From Centrapalus pauciflorus (lineage: Eukaryota; Streptophyta; Magnoliopsida; Asterales; Asteraceae), in NCBI GenBank assembly GCA_020465985.1, contig JAANYP010004450.1:253423-317422 (forward strand): 64,000 nt of DNA, in the 5' to 3' direction. Position numbers and translations under genes: made by a program. Positions 11,647 to 23,121 of this stretch are shown piece after piece. Within the stretch, counting starts at the first letter, position 1, and every line of letters starts with the position of its first letter. Under the pieces are notes generated by a model. The model was not told the DNA's origin, made no database searches, and saw only the letters and a list, made by a program, of their open reading frames with translations.

Positions 11647-14472
11647 TTACAACTGTGCAAGTTTCTGATTTACAGCCTTCAAAAACTCTTTCTTCATCTC
11701 TTCTCTATCACAAGATATCCTAATCGATTTCATCTGGAGTAGCATAGCTTTTGGTAGATCATAGAATTCAAGATTGAAGAACATACCAGATCCATCTAAA
11801 AATTTGATTCTGTAAGTCCTTGATTTGACAAACAGATCAACTTGCTTGATCTTCATTCCCTTTTTGTTGGCATCCTCTATATCTTTCCTTACAGACTCAG
11901 GGTCAACAATGGACTTCAGATCTTTGATAACTTGCTTCACTTGTGGTAGAGCCGATCTTACTTGTGTCACAGATCCAATATTGTGCATCCTTGTGAGCTC
12001 ATCTCTAGTCAACTTTTGAACCATATGCCAGAATGTATTATACTCTTCTTCTGGACCAGATTCCCTTCTTATCACAAACTGAAATCTTAAGTCGATATTG
12101 TCCAGTGTCTTAGCGTACCAGTAATTGATAAGAGGCTTTGTAAAGTCATGCTGGTCTATCAATTTCTCTATTTCCATGGCCTTTTGTAGTTGTTGCTCAA
12201 ACAACACCTTTTTAACTTGATCCAGCTTTGCTTGTGATAATGACTCAGATGCAGGAATGGAAGCAACAACTTGATCAGAAGGAGCAGGGGCACTGGCAGC
12301 AGTTTGAACATGACTTGTATCAGTTTGAACTGGTTCTTGGGATGTTTGGACTTCTTGGGATACTTTTTCTTTCTTTCTTTTGTCCATTTCTTTGTCGTGA
12401 ATATCTTGCAGCCTTTCTGTGCTCATGGACTGAGCCATCTTCTTTGGGATACCAGCTGCAAAGGCAAAATTTATCAGAAATCTTCTATGCTCAGCCTTAG
12501 AGTGCCCTGTTGGCAGCTTCCTCTTCTTTTCTCCTTGTTTGACCACAAACCCCTTTAGGTAATCACCTAAGGTTTCATCATCGTCCATTGGGGGCTGGGT
12601 TTGCTGGTCTAACTCTTGATCCTGTTCTTCTGCTAATTTTCTGGCAATTTCAGCATCAAAAGCAATCTGGGCTTCTCTGGAAGAAAATTTGTACTTTGAA
12701 GACTCAATGAGAATGCCCTTGCCCTTATCTTTTGTAGTAGAGGTTGTAGCTTGGACTGTACTGATTGGAGCTTGAACACCTTCCCTTATAACAACTCCAG
12801 TTGCTTTTGAAGAAGCAGCTTGAGATTCTAGGCTAACAGCTTGAGAAGCTGTTGGGACTGTTAGCCTAGATGGTGGAACTGTTGAGGCTGCTTGGACTGA
12901 TTCTGTTGGAGCTGCTTGGACTGCTTTAGGAAACTCCTGATTCTCCCTCTTTTTGGAAGCATTGGTTTGGTCAGGAGGACCTACAACCTTTGCCACTTGG
13001 GTTGGAATCAAACGCTCTAATTGCATGATCTTATTTCCACAGAGGGTAAACCCTTTATGGAGATAATCCATTCTTTGATTTTGAGCCGCTTCTGCCTGCT
13101 TCAGTGCTATAATCTGAGCTCCCTGTGCAGCAATGATGGACTTTTGGTATTACAACATAGCTATAACAGGCTTCATCTTAGGATCCGTCAAAAGCATGAG
13201 TTGCAGACTAGCCTCAAGATCAGTAAACATCTGTGTTGCTTGTGATCTATCACTGGCATGAATACCAGAAGTAGAAACATCTGAGCTCCTCTGTTCTTGG
13301 TTCTGGGGACTTCCAGCTAGTGTTTGCACACTTGCTGTTGCCATGGGCGTGGTCTTAATGATGTTGGCACTGTCCTGTGCCTCTTGTGCAGAGACAGCAG
13401 TAGTGCCAGCCACAGAACCCATATGGACTATCTCTGGTGAGATGTCCACCTCGTGAGTGAGGATGGGAGTGTCCTCAATGTGTACCCTTTGGATATTCTG
13501 TGCAGAAGTGTCCTCCTGCACAGGGTTATATGGTTCTTGTCTGAGGGCTGAGGAGGAAGGAGCTCCTGGTCCTCTTTTCCTTTTATATAGAAATATGAGT
13601 GGGGCTGTTGGTTGTACAATAGGATCAGAAGGAATTTGTGTATCATGAGGAGGGGGTTGGGGTCCTGGGGGTGAAGCAGTAATGATAGGCTGAGCCTGCT
13701 CAGGACCCTCTCCTCTGTTTCTTGGAATGATGTTCATCATTGCAGAAGGCAATGGAACATTTACACTCAAAAAATTGGCACTTTGTTTTAAAAGCCTTTT
13801 AATGGAAGATAGTGAGTGCCGATGGGAAATATGTATCCTCTTATGTATATGAGAAGTGGTGCAGGTGTGTGCAATTATTTCTGCCAAAAATCTAGGATAC
13901 ATAAAAAACTTCCCATTCTTTAGAGAATGATGCCTTAACATCCCCTGAAAAATCATATTTGAAAAATTGAACTGTTGGCCCGTTGAAAAGCACACTAAGG
14001 CAGTGGCAATATTGGAGGAAAATTCTGACCAACCAGTTCTTTTGGGGCTCATACACTGCTGAATAATATGCACAAGATATTTCCATTTAGGTGAAAAGTG
14101 TGCTTTCAAGAAAGTAAAAGAATCAGCAGGACCCCTATATCCAATATCATGAAGACCAGTATGTAAAGCATTAAGGGTTAGGTCGGTTATACCTGTGGCA
14201 TCTTGAAGATGCAAATGACGTCGAATGGAATCCTCAGTTATGGTGATGGGAGCGCCATCAATTTTGGATAGTATAGAAGGAACTCCATTGATGGTTTGGA
14301 CAGAGGCACAGTTCCAGAACTGTTCGATATGAGAGATGTAGATGGTGGGATTGATATTGAGGGCATGGTGGATGTGGGAGTGTCTAAGAAAGTCCATCAT
14401 GTCATGGAACGGCTGAAGTTCAGAGTGCTTTAGAGAGTATGGTAGGCAGTTGTGTTCTTTGACAAACTCCAT
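11647..14472 (-). pseudogene. Extra post-RNase H ORF of the Sirevirus (unknown function)
   Basis: This is a roughly 941-codon frame with a single in-frame TAA at 13150-13152 (codon 441). Residues 1 to about 225 form a compact region with NPTIYISHIEQFW (41-53), FLKAHFSPKWKYL, KRTGWSEFSSNIATALVC and KFFMYPRFLAEII. A Pro/Ser/Gln-rich linker with VQAA and SQAV repeats follows, then a KDKGKGILIE motif and a charged, probably helical C-terminal part. From memory, very similar proteins are abundant in Tanacetum annotations under misleading names (longin-like, xylulose kinase). I see no signal peptide or convincing membrane segment, so an envelope role is not supported by the sequence. It is probably element-encoded, because the order pol, extra ORF, purine tract, LTR is intact. 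Confidence 0.8.
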
Positions 14473-14813
14473 TGAAGATTGAACGGAGGTTTTAGGGTTG
14501 CAAAGAAGAGTGTGTGAATCATTCAGAGAGAAAAGAAAGGCCGTGGTATAAATTTTGTAACTGGTAGTTACAACTGAACGAAACTGGGACCTTTAAAGGT
14601 TTTGAAAAAGGTTGGGTCCCGCGCACACATATTTAAGAAATTACCTAAATACCCTGCACACTTTGACAGATCAAGTGAATAACTAGCAGTCCGAGAAAAT
14701 GAACTAGCAGCTTGAGAAAATACTCAAGCTGTTAGTTGAAACTTAGGCATCTTTTATTGAAACAGTGACTCCCCCTTAAATAAGCATATGAATTAGATAA
14801 TAATGAAAACGAA
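14473..14813 (-). other. Spacer between pol and the extra ORF
   Basis: It holds a second purine tract (minus-strand TTTAAGGGGGAGT, about 14768-14780) a few tens of bases past the pol stop, CAGCTTGAG words near 14710-14730, and probable leader for the extra ORF. Confidence 0.6.
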
Positions 14814-17263
14814 TTAATCCATGTTTACCATACCAATATTTGATACCAGGAAAGTGAACCTTCCTATATCAAAAGGTTTTGTAAATAGATCAGCTAACTG
14901 ATCATCAGTATGTATTTTGGTAACTTGGATTAATTTCTTTTCATTACAATCCCTTATAAAGTGAAACCTGATGTCTATATGCTTGGTTTTTGGGAATTTC
15001 ACTGGGTTTTGCACAATACTGATTGCACTTGAATTGTCAATGTAAATAGGAGTGGATAAGAAGTTCATACCATAGTCTCTCAGTTGATTTTGAATCCACA
15101 TTACCTGGGAGCAGCAGCTTGCAGCTGCTACATATTCTGCTTCAGTGGATGAGGTGGAAACAGTTGTCTGCTTTTTGCATTGCCAAGAGACCAGTCTTGT
15201 TCCTAAGTATTGACATCCACCAGTTGTGGATTTTCTGTCAATGTTGCATCCTCCATAGTCACTGTCAAAGTAGGCTGTTAGTTCAAGAGGAGAGTCTTTA
15301 GGATACCATAGGCCTAAATGTGGTTGGCCTTTGAGATATCTAAAGATTCTCTTAACAGCAATCAAGTGAGAATCCTTTGGAGAGCATTGAAACCTAGCAC
15401 ACACACAGACAGCAAACATTATATCAGGTCTAGAAGATGTTAGATACATAAGAGATCCTATAAGAGATCTGTATAAATGAATGTCCACATCTATGCCATC
15501 TTTGTCTGTATGGAGCTGCTTGTGAGGATCCATTGGGGTGCTTGCAACTTTTGTGTCTTGATACCCAAACTTTTCCAGTATCTCTTTCACATACTTTGAT
15601 TGACTTATGAAGAGACCAGTGGGCTTCTGCTTGACCTGCAATCCTAGAAAGAAAGTGAGTTCTCCCATTCAACTCATTTGGAACTTTTTGTGCATTAAAG
15701 CTTCAAACTCTTTGCACAAACAATCATTTGTTGAGCCAAAGATGATGTCATCAATATAGATTTGGACAAGCAGAATCTCAGCTTTGATGGACTTAGTGAA
15801 AAGTATTTTGTCCAGAGTGCCTCTCTTGAACCCATTCTGTAGAAGGTATGATGATAGAGTGTCATACCATGCTCTGGGGGCTTGATGGAGACCAAGAGAG
15901 CCGTGTCTAACTTGTAGACCCTGTCTGGATACTTGTAATCCTCTAAACCAGGAGGTTGACACACATAGACCTCTTCTTCAATTGTCCCATATAGAAAATC
16001 AAACTTCACATCCATTTGATACACTTTAAAACCTTTGAAGCTTGCATAGGCCAAGAATAGTCTGATGGCTTCAATTCTTGCCACTGAAGCAAATACATCA
16101 TCATAATCTATGCCTTCTTCTTGAGTGTACCCTTGTGCTACTAGTCTTGCTTTATTCTTGATGACTATCTCTCTCTCATCTTTCTTGTTTCTGAACACCC
16201 ATCTTGTACCAATTGCTCTCTTTCCTTTATGAAGATCAACCAGAGTCCATACATTCTGAATCTTGAACTGTAGAAGCTCTTCTTGCATTGCCTCAATCCA
16301 GGATGAATCTTTCAATGCTTCTGATGCCATTTTAGGTTCTAGTTGAGACATGAAACAGGCATGTTCAAAAGCAGCTAGACTGAATTCAGGAACTGCTTGT
16401 TCAGCAGCAGCAGTCTCATTGTGAACCATTTTCCTTGTTTGTACAGGAGTACTTGGATCACCCAGTATTTGATTGAGAGGATGATACTTGTGAACTCTGA
16501 GTGTAGGCTCTCTCTCTGTCTGAAAAGAGGATCCAAGATTTGTATCATCTCCATCAGAACCAGTGGATGATTCAGCCTCTGGAACAGCTTGACTTGAATC
16601 TGGGACTGTTTCCCTTTGTGTTGGAGCTGTTCTCTCAGGACTTGGGAGTGGCACTTCAGTGTCTGTATTTGTATCATGTTGAGCATTCGGAACCCCTGGA
16701 GGGTCACATGACAGAAGTGGTATAGTGATGTATTCATCCCAATTGGTTGGATCTGCAGCAGTTTGAAACTTTGTGCCAACAGCTTGAGAATTTGTATTGG
16801 CAGCATGAGAGTTTGTGTTGACAGCTTCAAACCTGTTTGCATCAATTTCTGCAGTATACTCAACAAAGCTCAGAAAATTTGTTAGTGAATCTAAATCAAA
16901 CAACCAATCAGGACCAGTGCCTTTGACATTTGCAGTATTTTCATTAAATTCAACATTGGCACTTTCTTCAATGGTTTTAGACACACTGTTATATACTCTA
17001 TAGGCTTTGCTTTGATTTGAGTATCCTACAAAAAATCCTTCTTCAGCCTTACTTTCAAACTTCCCTAAGTGAGTCTTAGTATGAAGAATAGTACATGGAC
17101 ATCCAAAAGGCTTGAAGAAAGCTATTAGGGGACTTTTGTTATGGAATAACTCATAAGGAGATTTCCCTTGTGATTGAACAACCTGAACCCTATTCAGAAC
17201 ATAACAGGCTGTATTAACAGCTTCTGCCCAGAAAGTCATTGGCAGTTTTGAATCAGCTAACAT
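14814..17263 (-). pseudogene. Sirevirus pol: integrase C-terminus, RT and RNase H
   Basis: It continues integrase past an in-frame TAA. In order come PYELFHNKSPL and the FFVGYSNQSKAYRVYN region, a long linker with NTNSHAANTNSQAV-type repeats (about 16740-16860), RT fingers and palm (KARLVAQGYTQEEGIDYDD, YQMDVKFDFLYG), then a frameshift near 15.9 kb, RT catalytic YIDDIIFGST, an in-frame TGA near 15669 and RNase H (LTAYFDSDYGG, STSSTEAEYVAA, DLFTKPF) to the stop. YQMDVKSAFL would be expected, so the FD pair is a change next to the first catalytic Asp. It is inactive as it stands. Confidence 0.9.
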
Positions 17264-17266
17264 TGT

Positions 17267-18319
17267 TTAAGCAGCCTCAATTAATGTTCTGTTCTTTCTT
17301 TCAGCTACACCATTTTGCTGTGGTGTTCTTGGTGCACTATATTGTCTAGCAATACCTTTGGACTCACAGAAACTGTTTAGAATATGATTTTTAAATTCAG
17401 TTCCATTGTCTGATCTTATCACCTTAACTTTTGAGTTGGATTGGTTTTCTATCTTAAGAATAAATGACTTAACTAGCTCAGCAGTTTCATCTTTAGTCCT
17501 AAGAAAGTAAACCCAAGTAAATCTGGTGAAATCATCAACAATAACTAAACAGTAAGCCCTTTTATTTAAACTCAAAACAGATGTTGGACCAAATAGATCC
17601 ATATGAATCAGCTGAAGAACAGATGAGATTGAATTTACTTCTTTGGCCTTATAAGAAGTTTTGTGTTGCTTGCCTTTAAGACATGCTACACAATGATCAT
17701 CACATATGAACTCCTTTTGTGGTAAGCCTCTTACCAGATTCTTTTTGACTAAAACATTCATGGACTTGAAGTTCATGTGACACATCCTTCTATGCCAAAG
17801 AGCAGACTCATTGGATGATGCTTTGGATATCAAACAGCTTAAAGTATTTGATTTGGATAAAAGATCTGTGTCCAAACAGTAGACATTGTCCTTTCTTGGT
17901 GTTCTTAGTAAAACAAGATTTTCAGGAATTTTGAAATCTTTTGAAAGGACAATGCACTCAGAATCTGTAAACAAAACAATGTTTTGTTTGTCACAAATTT
18001 GAGAGACACTTAATAAATTATACTTAAGCTGTTCAACATACAAAACATCATGGAAAATCATGTTGCCTGCATTAACAGTACCTTTACCTGTAACCTTACC
18101 TCCTTTAGAGTTGCCTCCAAATGCAACAAATCCTCCATCAAAGCCTTTGAAATTTGACAAGCACTCAGAATTGCCTGTCATGTGCCTAGAGCATCCACTG
18201 TCCAAATGCCATCTTGTTTTATGAGGTGACCTGTGGTTGCCCTGCACAAATAAAAGCTTAGTCAGTAGTGGAGTAAACCCAAACCAAATTGGTTTTGGGT
18301 TGGCCTTGTGCATTGACAT
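17267..18319 (-). pseudogene. Sirevirus pol: protease, pre-integrase and integrase core
   Basis: The aspartic protease motif WHLDSGCSRHMTG is followed by the gag-pre-integrase zinc-binding region (LWHRRMCHMNF ... CVACLKGKQHK) and the integrase catalytic triad in IHMDLFGP, VIRSDNGTEF and QQNGVAERKNRTL. The frame then hits TAA (17267-17269) inside one continuous frame. The start is arbitrary: the polyprotein frame enters from gag through a frameshift between about 18258 and 18319. Confidence 0.9.
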
Positions 18320-20911
18320 AACTAAATACTGTTTTTGACTTCTTATATTTAGTGAGATCTACTGATGGAGTCTTTGAAGAGTATTTAGTGATTATATGAG
18401 GTATCCAGGTATTTTGATCATCCTTTCTTCTAACAGTCTCAGATGATTCATTAACAGTTCCAGATTGATGCTTAGCAGTCTGATCTGTGTTTGTAGTGCT
18501 AACAGCTTCAGAATTTGCACTAACAGCTTCAGAATTTGACTTAGCAGTCTGATCTTTTGCATCAGCAGTTTGATCTGAAGATTTGTCCTTGACACACCAT
18601 ACTTGTTTAAAACTTAATTTAGGCTTTGCCAAAACTTGTTTTTGGTGTGTGGACTGTTTTTTATTAACTTTTGAAAGCCTGTGATCAACTGTTTTCTTTG
18701 GAACTAGTGTAGAAGGTTTGACCTTTGAAGTTTTTACATGAGTAGGACTTGACTTTTTATGGATCACAATCTGTTTTGCAACAGCTGGTTTACAAAAACA
18801 ATCCTTGGCCAAGTGATTCTTCCTTCCACAGTGAAAACACCTTTTGACTGTTTGAATTGGAGAACCAGATTTATTTGACAATTTCTGGTTCTTGTTCCTC
18901 TGATTTCCCCTTACCTGCTGTTGTTTGGGAAACTTTTGAACACCATGCTTTTGACATGTGCAGACTGGAACATTTTTACCCCTTTTATTATTCTTTGAAG
19001 AAGATGCAGAGTTACAGTTAGAATGTACAGAAACTTGTGGAGCAGCATTGCATACACTCATCTTCTCTTTTTCTTTCTTACTGGGGGCTTGGATTTCTAT
19101 AGGTGCACTCATTGTTTTGTGGTCTTTCTCAACTGCTAGACACTCACAGTCTCTATTTTGAATCTGATCTTCTTTTGATTCAGGTTTGATATCAAGGATA
19201 GGATCTACAATAGTCATAGACTCATCTAGTGGTTCATTGACAAGTCTATCAGCAACTTCACTCATTGGATGAATGTATTTGTTGTTGTATGGAGGTGGAG
19301 TAGCCCTGTAGCCTATGCCTTCTTTGGGATTAACCTTAGATTTTACCCTGTCTTTAAATTGGACTTCCATTAGGTGTTCCAGCTTTTGATTTGCCAATTT
19401 GAAGTTACCTAGATCTATATTGACAGATTCTAGTTTCTTATTAGCCTCTAACACCTTTTGTTCAGTCTCTTCTACCTTTTTATTTAGGGATTCTATTTTC
19501 TTATTTAGCTCCTTTTTCTCCCACTCATGATATGTTTTATCATGTCCCATTTGAATCTCATTATCCTTATAGTCATTGATCTGTTTTTCAAGATCTTCAA
19601 TGGCTTGCATGTATTCATATCTCCTTTCTTCCATCTTAGCTAGAGTTTTGCACATGCTCTCATTATGATCTCTATACTTTTTAACCATATTTTTGCATGA
19701 TTGAGAGCAGAGTTTAGAATTTACCTCAGATGGTAGTTCAGTGGAGGAGACATTTGATGTTTCTGCCATCAGAGCTTGATTTCGAAATTCTTCCTCTGTC
19801 TGATCACTCCAGTCAAACACATTGTCTTCTTGAGAGACAAGTTCTTGTGATGATGAAGCCTGATTAGCCTGTTGAGGCCTTGATGATTGTTGACTTTGAG
19901 ATCTGCATTCTCTGGCAAAGTGACCAAGTTTATGACACTTGTAACACTCAACTTTTGTCTTATCAAAGGCTGGTTTGCCTTCTGTTCTGGCTTGAAAGTT
20001 GGTCCTTCCAGTTCTTTTAAGAAACCTTTTGGCCCTCATGGTCAGCATTGCATGTTGCCACTTTAAATCCATCTCTTCAAGATCATCTGGATGAATTTGT
20101 TCTAAATCTTCAGCATTTAGAGCAAACAGTCCATCATTGACAACAAAAGCCTCATAGTGAGCTTCAGTAGAGTTGCCATCACCACCTGAAAGGAATCACT
20201 GCCATTAGATTTTTCAGAAGACAGAAGAGCAGTGTTGTGATTATAAGAAAAGGATTTCTTTTTAGCATCAATCTCAATCTCAAACACTCTCAGACTGTTG
20301 TACAGATCATCCAGTTCTATCTCATCAAGAGTGTCTTTTGTTCACCATTGAGCAGCATAAACTTTCCATTCTTCTCCAAGAGATCTGAGAAACTTTCTGT
20401 TGACTTCATCTTGATCCAGACTGACTTTTGCACTTTCCAGTTCACTTATCAGTTTGTTGAACCTGTCAAAAATTTGAGTAAGGTTTTCATTCTTGCCACC
20501 AGAAAAGTTCTCATACTGCTGTTTCAAAAGATCCTTTTGATTTCTCTTGGTATTGGCATTACCAGCAAATCTTTTCTCTAAAGCATTCCAAAGAGAATGA
20601 GCAGTATAAAACTTTTTGAACTGATGTTGATAAGCATTAGGAATGGCTATTTGTAAAAGTGTAAGAGCTTTCACTTCATTCATTCTAGCCTTTCTTTCAA
20701 GTTCAGTTTTTGGAGGAGTTTTGACTGGTTTTCCCTCATCATCAAGTTCTGGATCAACTACAGGAGGAAATTCAACAGCTTCCCATATGGCATAATCAAT
20801 AAATTGAATATGCTGTTGAATCCTGAGTTTCCACATCTCAAACTCAGTGGGCTTGAGCATAGGCATTTTGAGTCCTTGCCCAGATCCACTGCTACTATTT
20901 TCAAATTCCAT
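18258..20911 (-). pseudogene. Sirevirus gag with two zinc knuckles
   Basis: The N-terminus (20911 down) is a copia gag (FEMWKLRIQQHIQFIDYAIW, LWNALEKRFAGNANTKRN). An in-frame TGA follows AAQW, probably a former CGA codon, and a +/-1 shift lies near 20190. The remainder carries a CCHC knuckle CYKCHKLGHFAREC, a charged coiled-coil stretch rich in E, K and L (about 19360-19690) and a second knuckle CFHCGRKNHLAKDC. Near the end are SEAVSANSEAVS repeats. Gag forms the particle and binds RNA. The long gag with coiled coil is usual for Sireviruses. Confidence 0.88.
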
Positions 20912-20966
20912 TGCAACAGATTAAAAATTTAAAAGAAAGTTTTCGACTTTGAAAAACAAAGAACAA

Positions 20967-20982
20967 CCTGGCTTTGATACCA
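20967..20982 (-). other. Primer binding site of the Sirevirus element
   Basis: TGGTATCAAAGCCAGG on the minus strand, two bases from the 5' LTR. It matches the initiator-Met tRNA 3' end apart from A in place of G in TCAGAGC. Confidence 0.85.
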
Positions 20983-20984
20983 CT

Positions 20985-21647
20985 TGTCAGGATCTAAAAC
21001 TAATTAACCAAGACTAACTGATTTGAATTTATCAGAGTATAAATCAATAATCTTGCTTTGAATCAAAGTTTAATTAAGAAGTTTGCGGAATAACACTTAA
21101 TTATTTTAACAAAAGCTTTCTAAATAAATAGCAAATAAACAAAAGTAATAATCAAAATTGCTTGTATTGCTGACTTCAATGATTACAATCACCTCTAATC
21201 TGTTTGATTAGACGAAGAACACAAAATGCTCTTAGGGTTTTACAACCTTAGAGGCTTATGAAAACTCAAACAAAAAGCAATTACAAACTTGAATATGCAG
21301 AAAACTCCCATATAATAGAAAGACCTATTCTATGTATTTGTATTGCTTCTTGATTTGTTTCCTTGAAGAACTATGACTTCTCTGATAGTAGATATGCTGG
21401 AATCTTCGTGTAGATATCTTTTCCTGAAAATCAGCACTTTCTGTTTATGAAACTGTTGAGCAGCTTGAATCACTTGACAGCTTGAACAGAGCAGCTTGAG
21501 TTGATTTACTCTGGCAGCTTGAACTTTTACACTGGCAGCTCGAGATTCTTCAACTAACAGCATGAACTTTGTATTTACATATAAACTCTACTAACAGTTT
21601 GAGAAGTCTAACTAACAGCTTGAACCTACTTAGACTATTTCCCAACA
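20985..21647 (-). repeat. 5' LTR of the Sirevirus element
   Basis: This is the promoter copy for leftward transcription. Its TATA position reads TACAAATAC instead of TATAAATAC in the 3' LTR (plus-strand GTATTTGTA, about 21334-21342), which may have weakened the promoter. Confidence 0.9.
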
Positions 21648-22581
21648 GGAAACATGTAATCAAATGGGATCACTCCCCCTAAACATCGGATGAACGATTT
21701 AACGCGCAAATCAGATAATATACTAGTTATGATTACAAAGCAACAAACACACAAATCTCCAAGTTATGTTTGATACTAATTTATCATAACAACCAATATC
21801 ATATCCACTCAAATCTCTTATACATGAATACAATATCGATTATTTAACATATGAACAATGATCATCTAGCTATATAGATCTCTCACTATAGCACAATAAT
21901 CCCATAACTCACGACGTGAACACGAAAACCTCTTTTAAATGTTCAAAACTTGAGTTATGCAAATCCGAATGTTCACAACAAGTTTACGTCTTTTGAAATA
22001 TTATTCGGTTAAAAACCAAATACATAAAATTCATGCTATATTCTCATAAAAACATAAATCACCTCTTATTATTATGAAAACACCAATTAAACCTACTCTT
22101 TCACCATCTCTAGTAGAAAGATTCAACTTCACCAAGGTGTTTGGTTTATCAAAAACAAATACCAACTATTTCGAACTCTCGTTATGGAAATAATAAAGCA
22201 TTCATAGCAAGTTTAACAAGTCTAAACATAATAACAAGATTTTCATTCAAAATACGCAAACTTCGATACATCAACCGATTACATACAAATATAAATCATC
22301 CAATGTCTAGGGTTTGCTACCCAAATGATTACATAGAAAAACTACTCCATGCTAATGGAGTAAAACACCATCATATAATAAGCAAGCATTTCAAATACTA
22401 AGATGAACTTAAATATACAAAAAACTCCCCTAATGACGTATGTTGATGAAGATGCAATCCTTTAAGACAAAACTCCAAGATAGATGCCTTCCTTGCCTTC
22501 CTTCTTCCTCAAGAAATCAGAGAATATGTGTATGAAAAATTTGGTAAAAGTTCGTCTCCCTTCATAAATGAGCAGAATCTT

Positions 22582-22945
22582 CCTTTTATAGGCTGGAGAG
22601 AACTCGCCGAGTATAGGGGAAGAACTCGCCGAGTTCATTTGCTGTCAACTCCTGATTTGATCTCAAATAGGGGGAACTCGCCGAGTTTGGTAGGGGAACT
22701 CGCCGAGTTCATGCGTTGTCGTCTCCCTATTTGATCTGGCCATTATCAGGAATATTAAGAAATTATCAGGTTTCAGGTGTACTCGCCGAGTATGTAGAGG
22801 AACTCGCCGAGTTCTTGTTGGGAATTTGGTTCTGGATTCAGATGAACTCGCCGAGTAGGCCAAGAGAAATCGCCGAGTTCCTTGCAGATCAGACTTTCTG
22901 TTCTTGTTGGAACTCGCCGAGTATATGTGTGAACTCGCCGAGTTC
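22582..22945 (-). promoter_or_regulatory. Athila 3' LTR: TATA box and ACTCGCCGAGT array
   Basis: CCTATAAAAGG (22582-22592, minus strand) is preceded, in transcription terms, by ten ACTCGCCGAGT words between about 22600 and 22945, arranged as five pairs. The first word of each pair is typically followed by A or AT and the second by TC. Each word is the inverted repeat ACTCG/CGAGT around one base. The position immediately upstream of the core promoter suggests transcription-factor sites, but that is inference. The same arrangement is in the other LTR. Confidence 0.75.
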
Positions 22946-23100
22946 TGGTTGTTTCAGCTCATTTCACTCCAATTTATTCAACCAACACCTGAAATGACAA
23001 CATAAACCTATAAGATTGGGTTTGAGACGAAAATCAATCAAAAAGCTATGTAAAACACGAGATATCGTCCGATAAAACATGTACAAATTGGACGATATCA

Positions 23101-23121
23101 AACATTCCCACACTTAACCTT
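23101..23121 (-). other. Polypurine tract of the Athila element
   Basis: Minus-strand GGTTAAGTGTGGGAATGTT abuts the 3' LTR, preceded by GCTTGAGGACAAG, the combination usual at Athila 3' ends. Confidence 0.88.

Larger units (their letters stand above)
10861..21647 (-). mobile_element. Sirevirus-type Ty1/copia retrotransposon
   Basis: It inserted into the Athila LTR with duplication GGAAA (10856-10860, 21648-21652). The intact sequence in the other Athila LTR (37441 onward) confirms the empty site. LTRs are 686 and 663 bp, TGTCAGGATC...CCAACA. The primer site is TGGTATCAAAGCCAGG. Gag is large with two zinc knuckles, RT has VQIYIDDIIFGST, there are repeated GGGGGAG purine tracts, and a roughly 940-codon ORF follows RNase H. 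Those features fit the Sirevirus lineage, which often carries an extra 3' ORF. All ORFs contain stops or frameshifts. Confidence 0.92.
10569..23100 (-). repeat. 3' LTR of the Athila element, interrupted
   Basis: LTR sequence occupies 10569-10860 and 21653-23100 (292 + 1448 = 1740 bp). The Sirevirus element sits between them. It begins TGATGTGCCGCTAGCAC and ends GGACGATATCA. By eye it differs from the right LTR at about thirty positions. Confidence 0.93.

Noticed and set aside
11647..14472. Host longin-domain or xylulose kinase gene
   Set aside because: Names of that kind in databases seem to be annotation errors. The frame lies between retroelement pol and LTR, and I see no kinase or longin motif.
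12228..19161. Plus-strand open frames across the Sirevirus
   Set aside because: They overlap well-supported minus-strand gag, pol and extra-ORF frames and have no domain.
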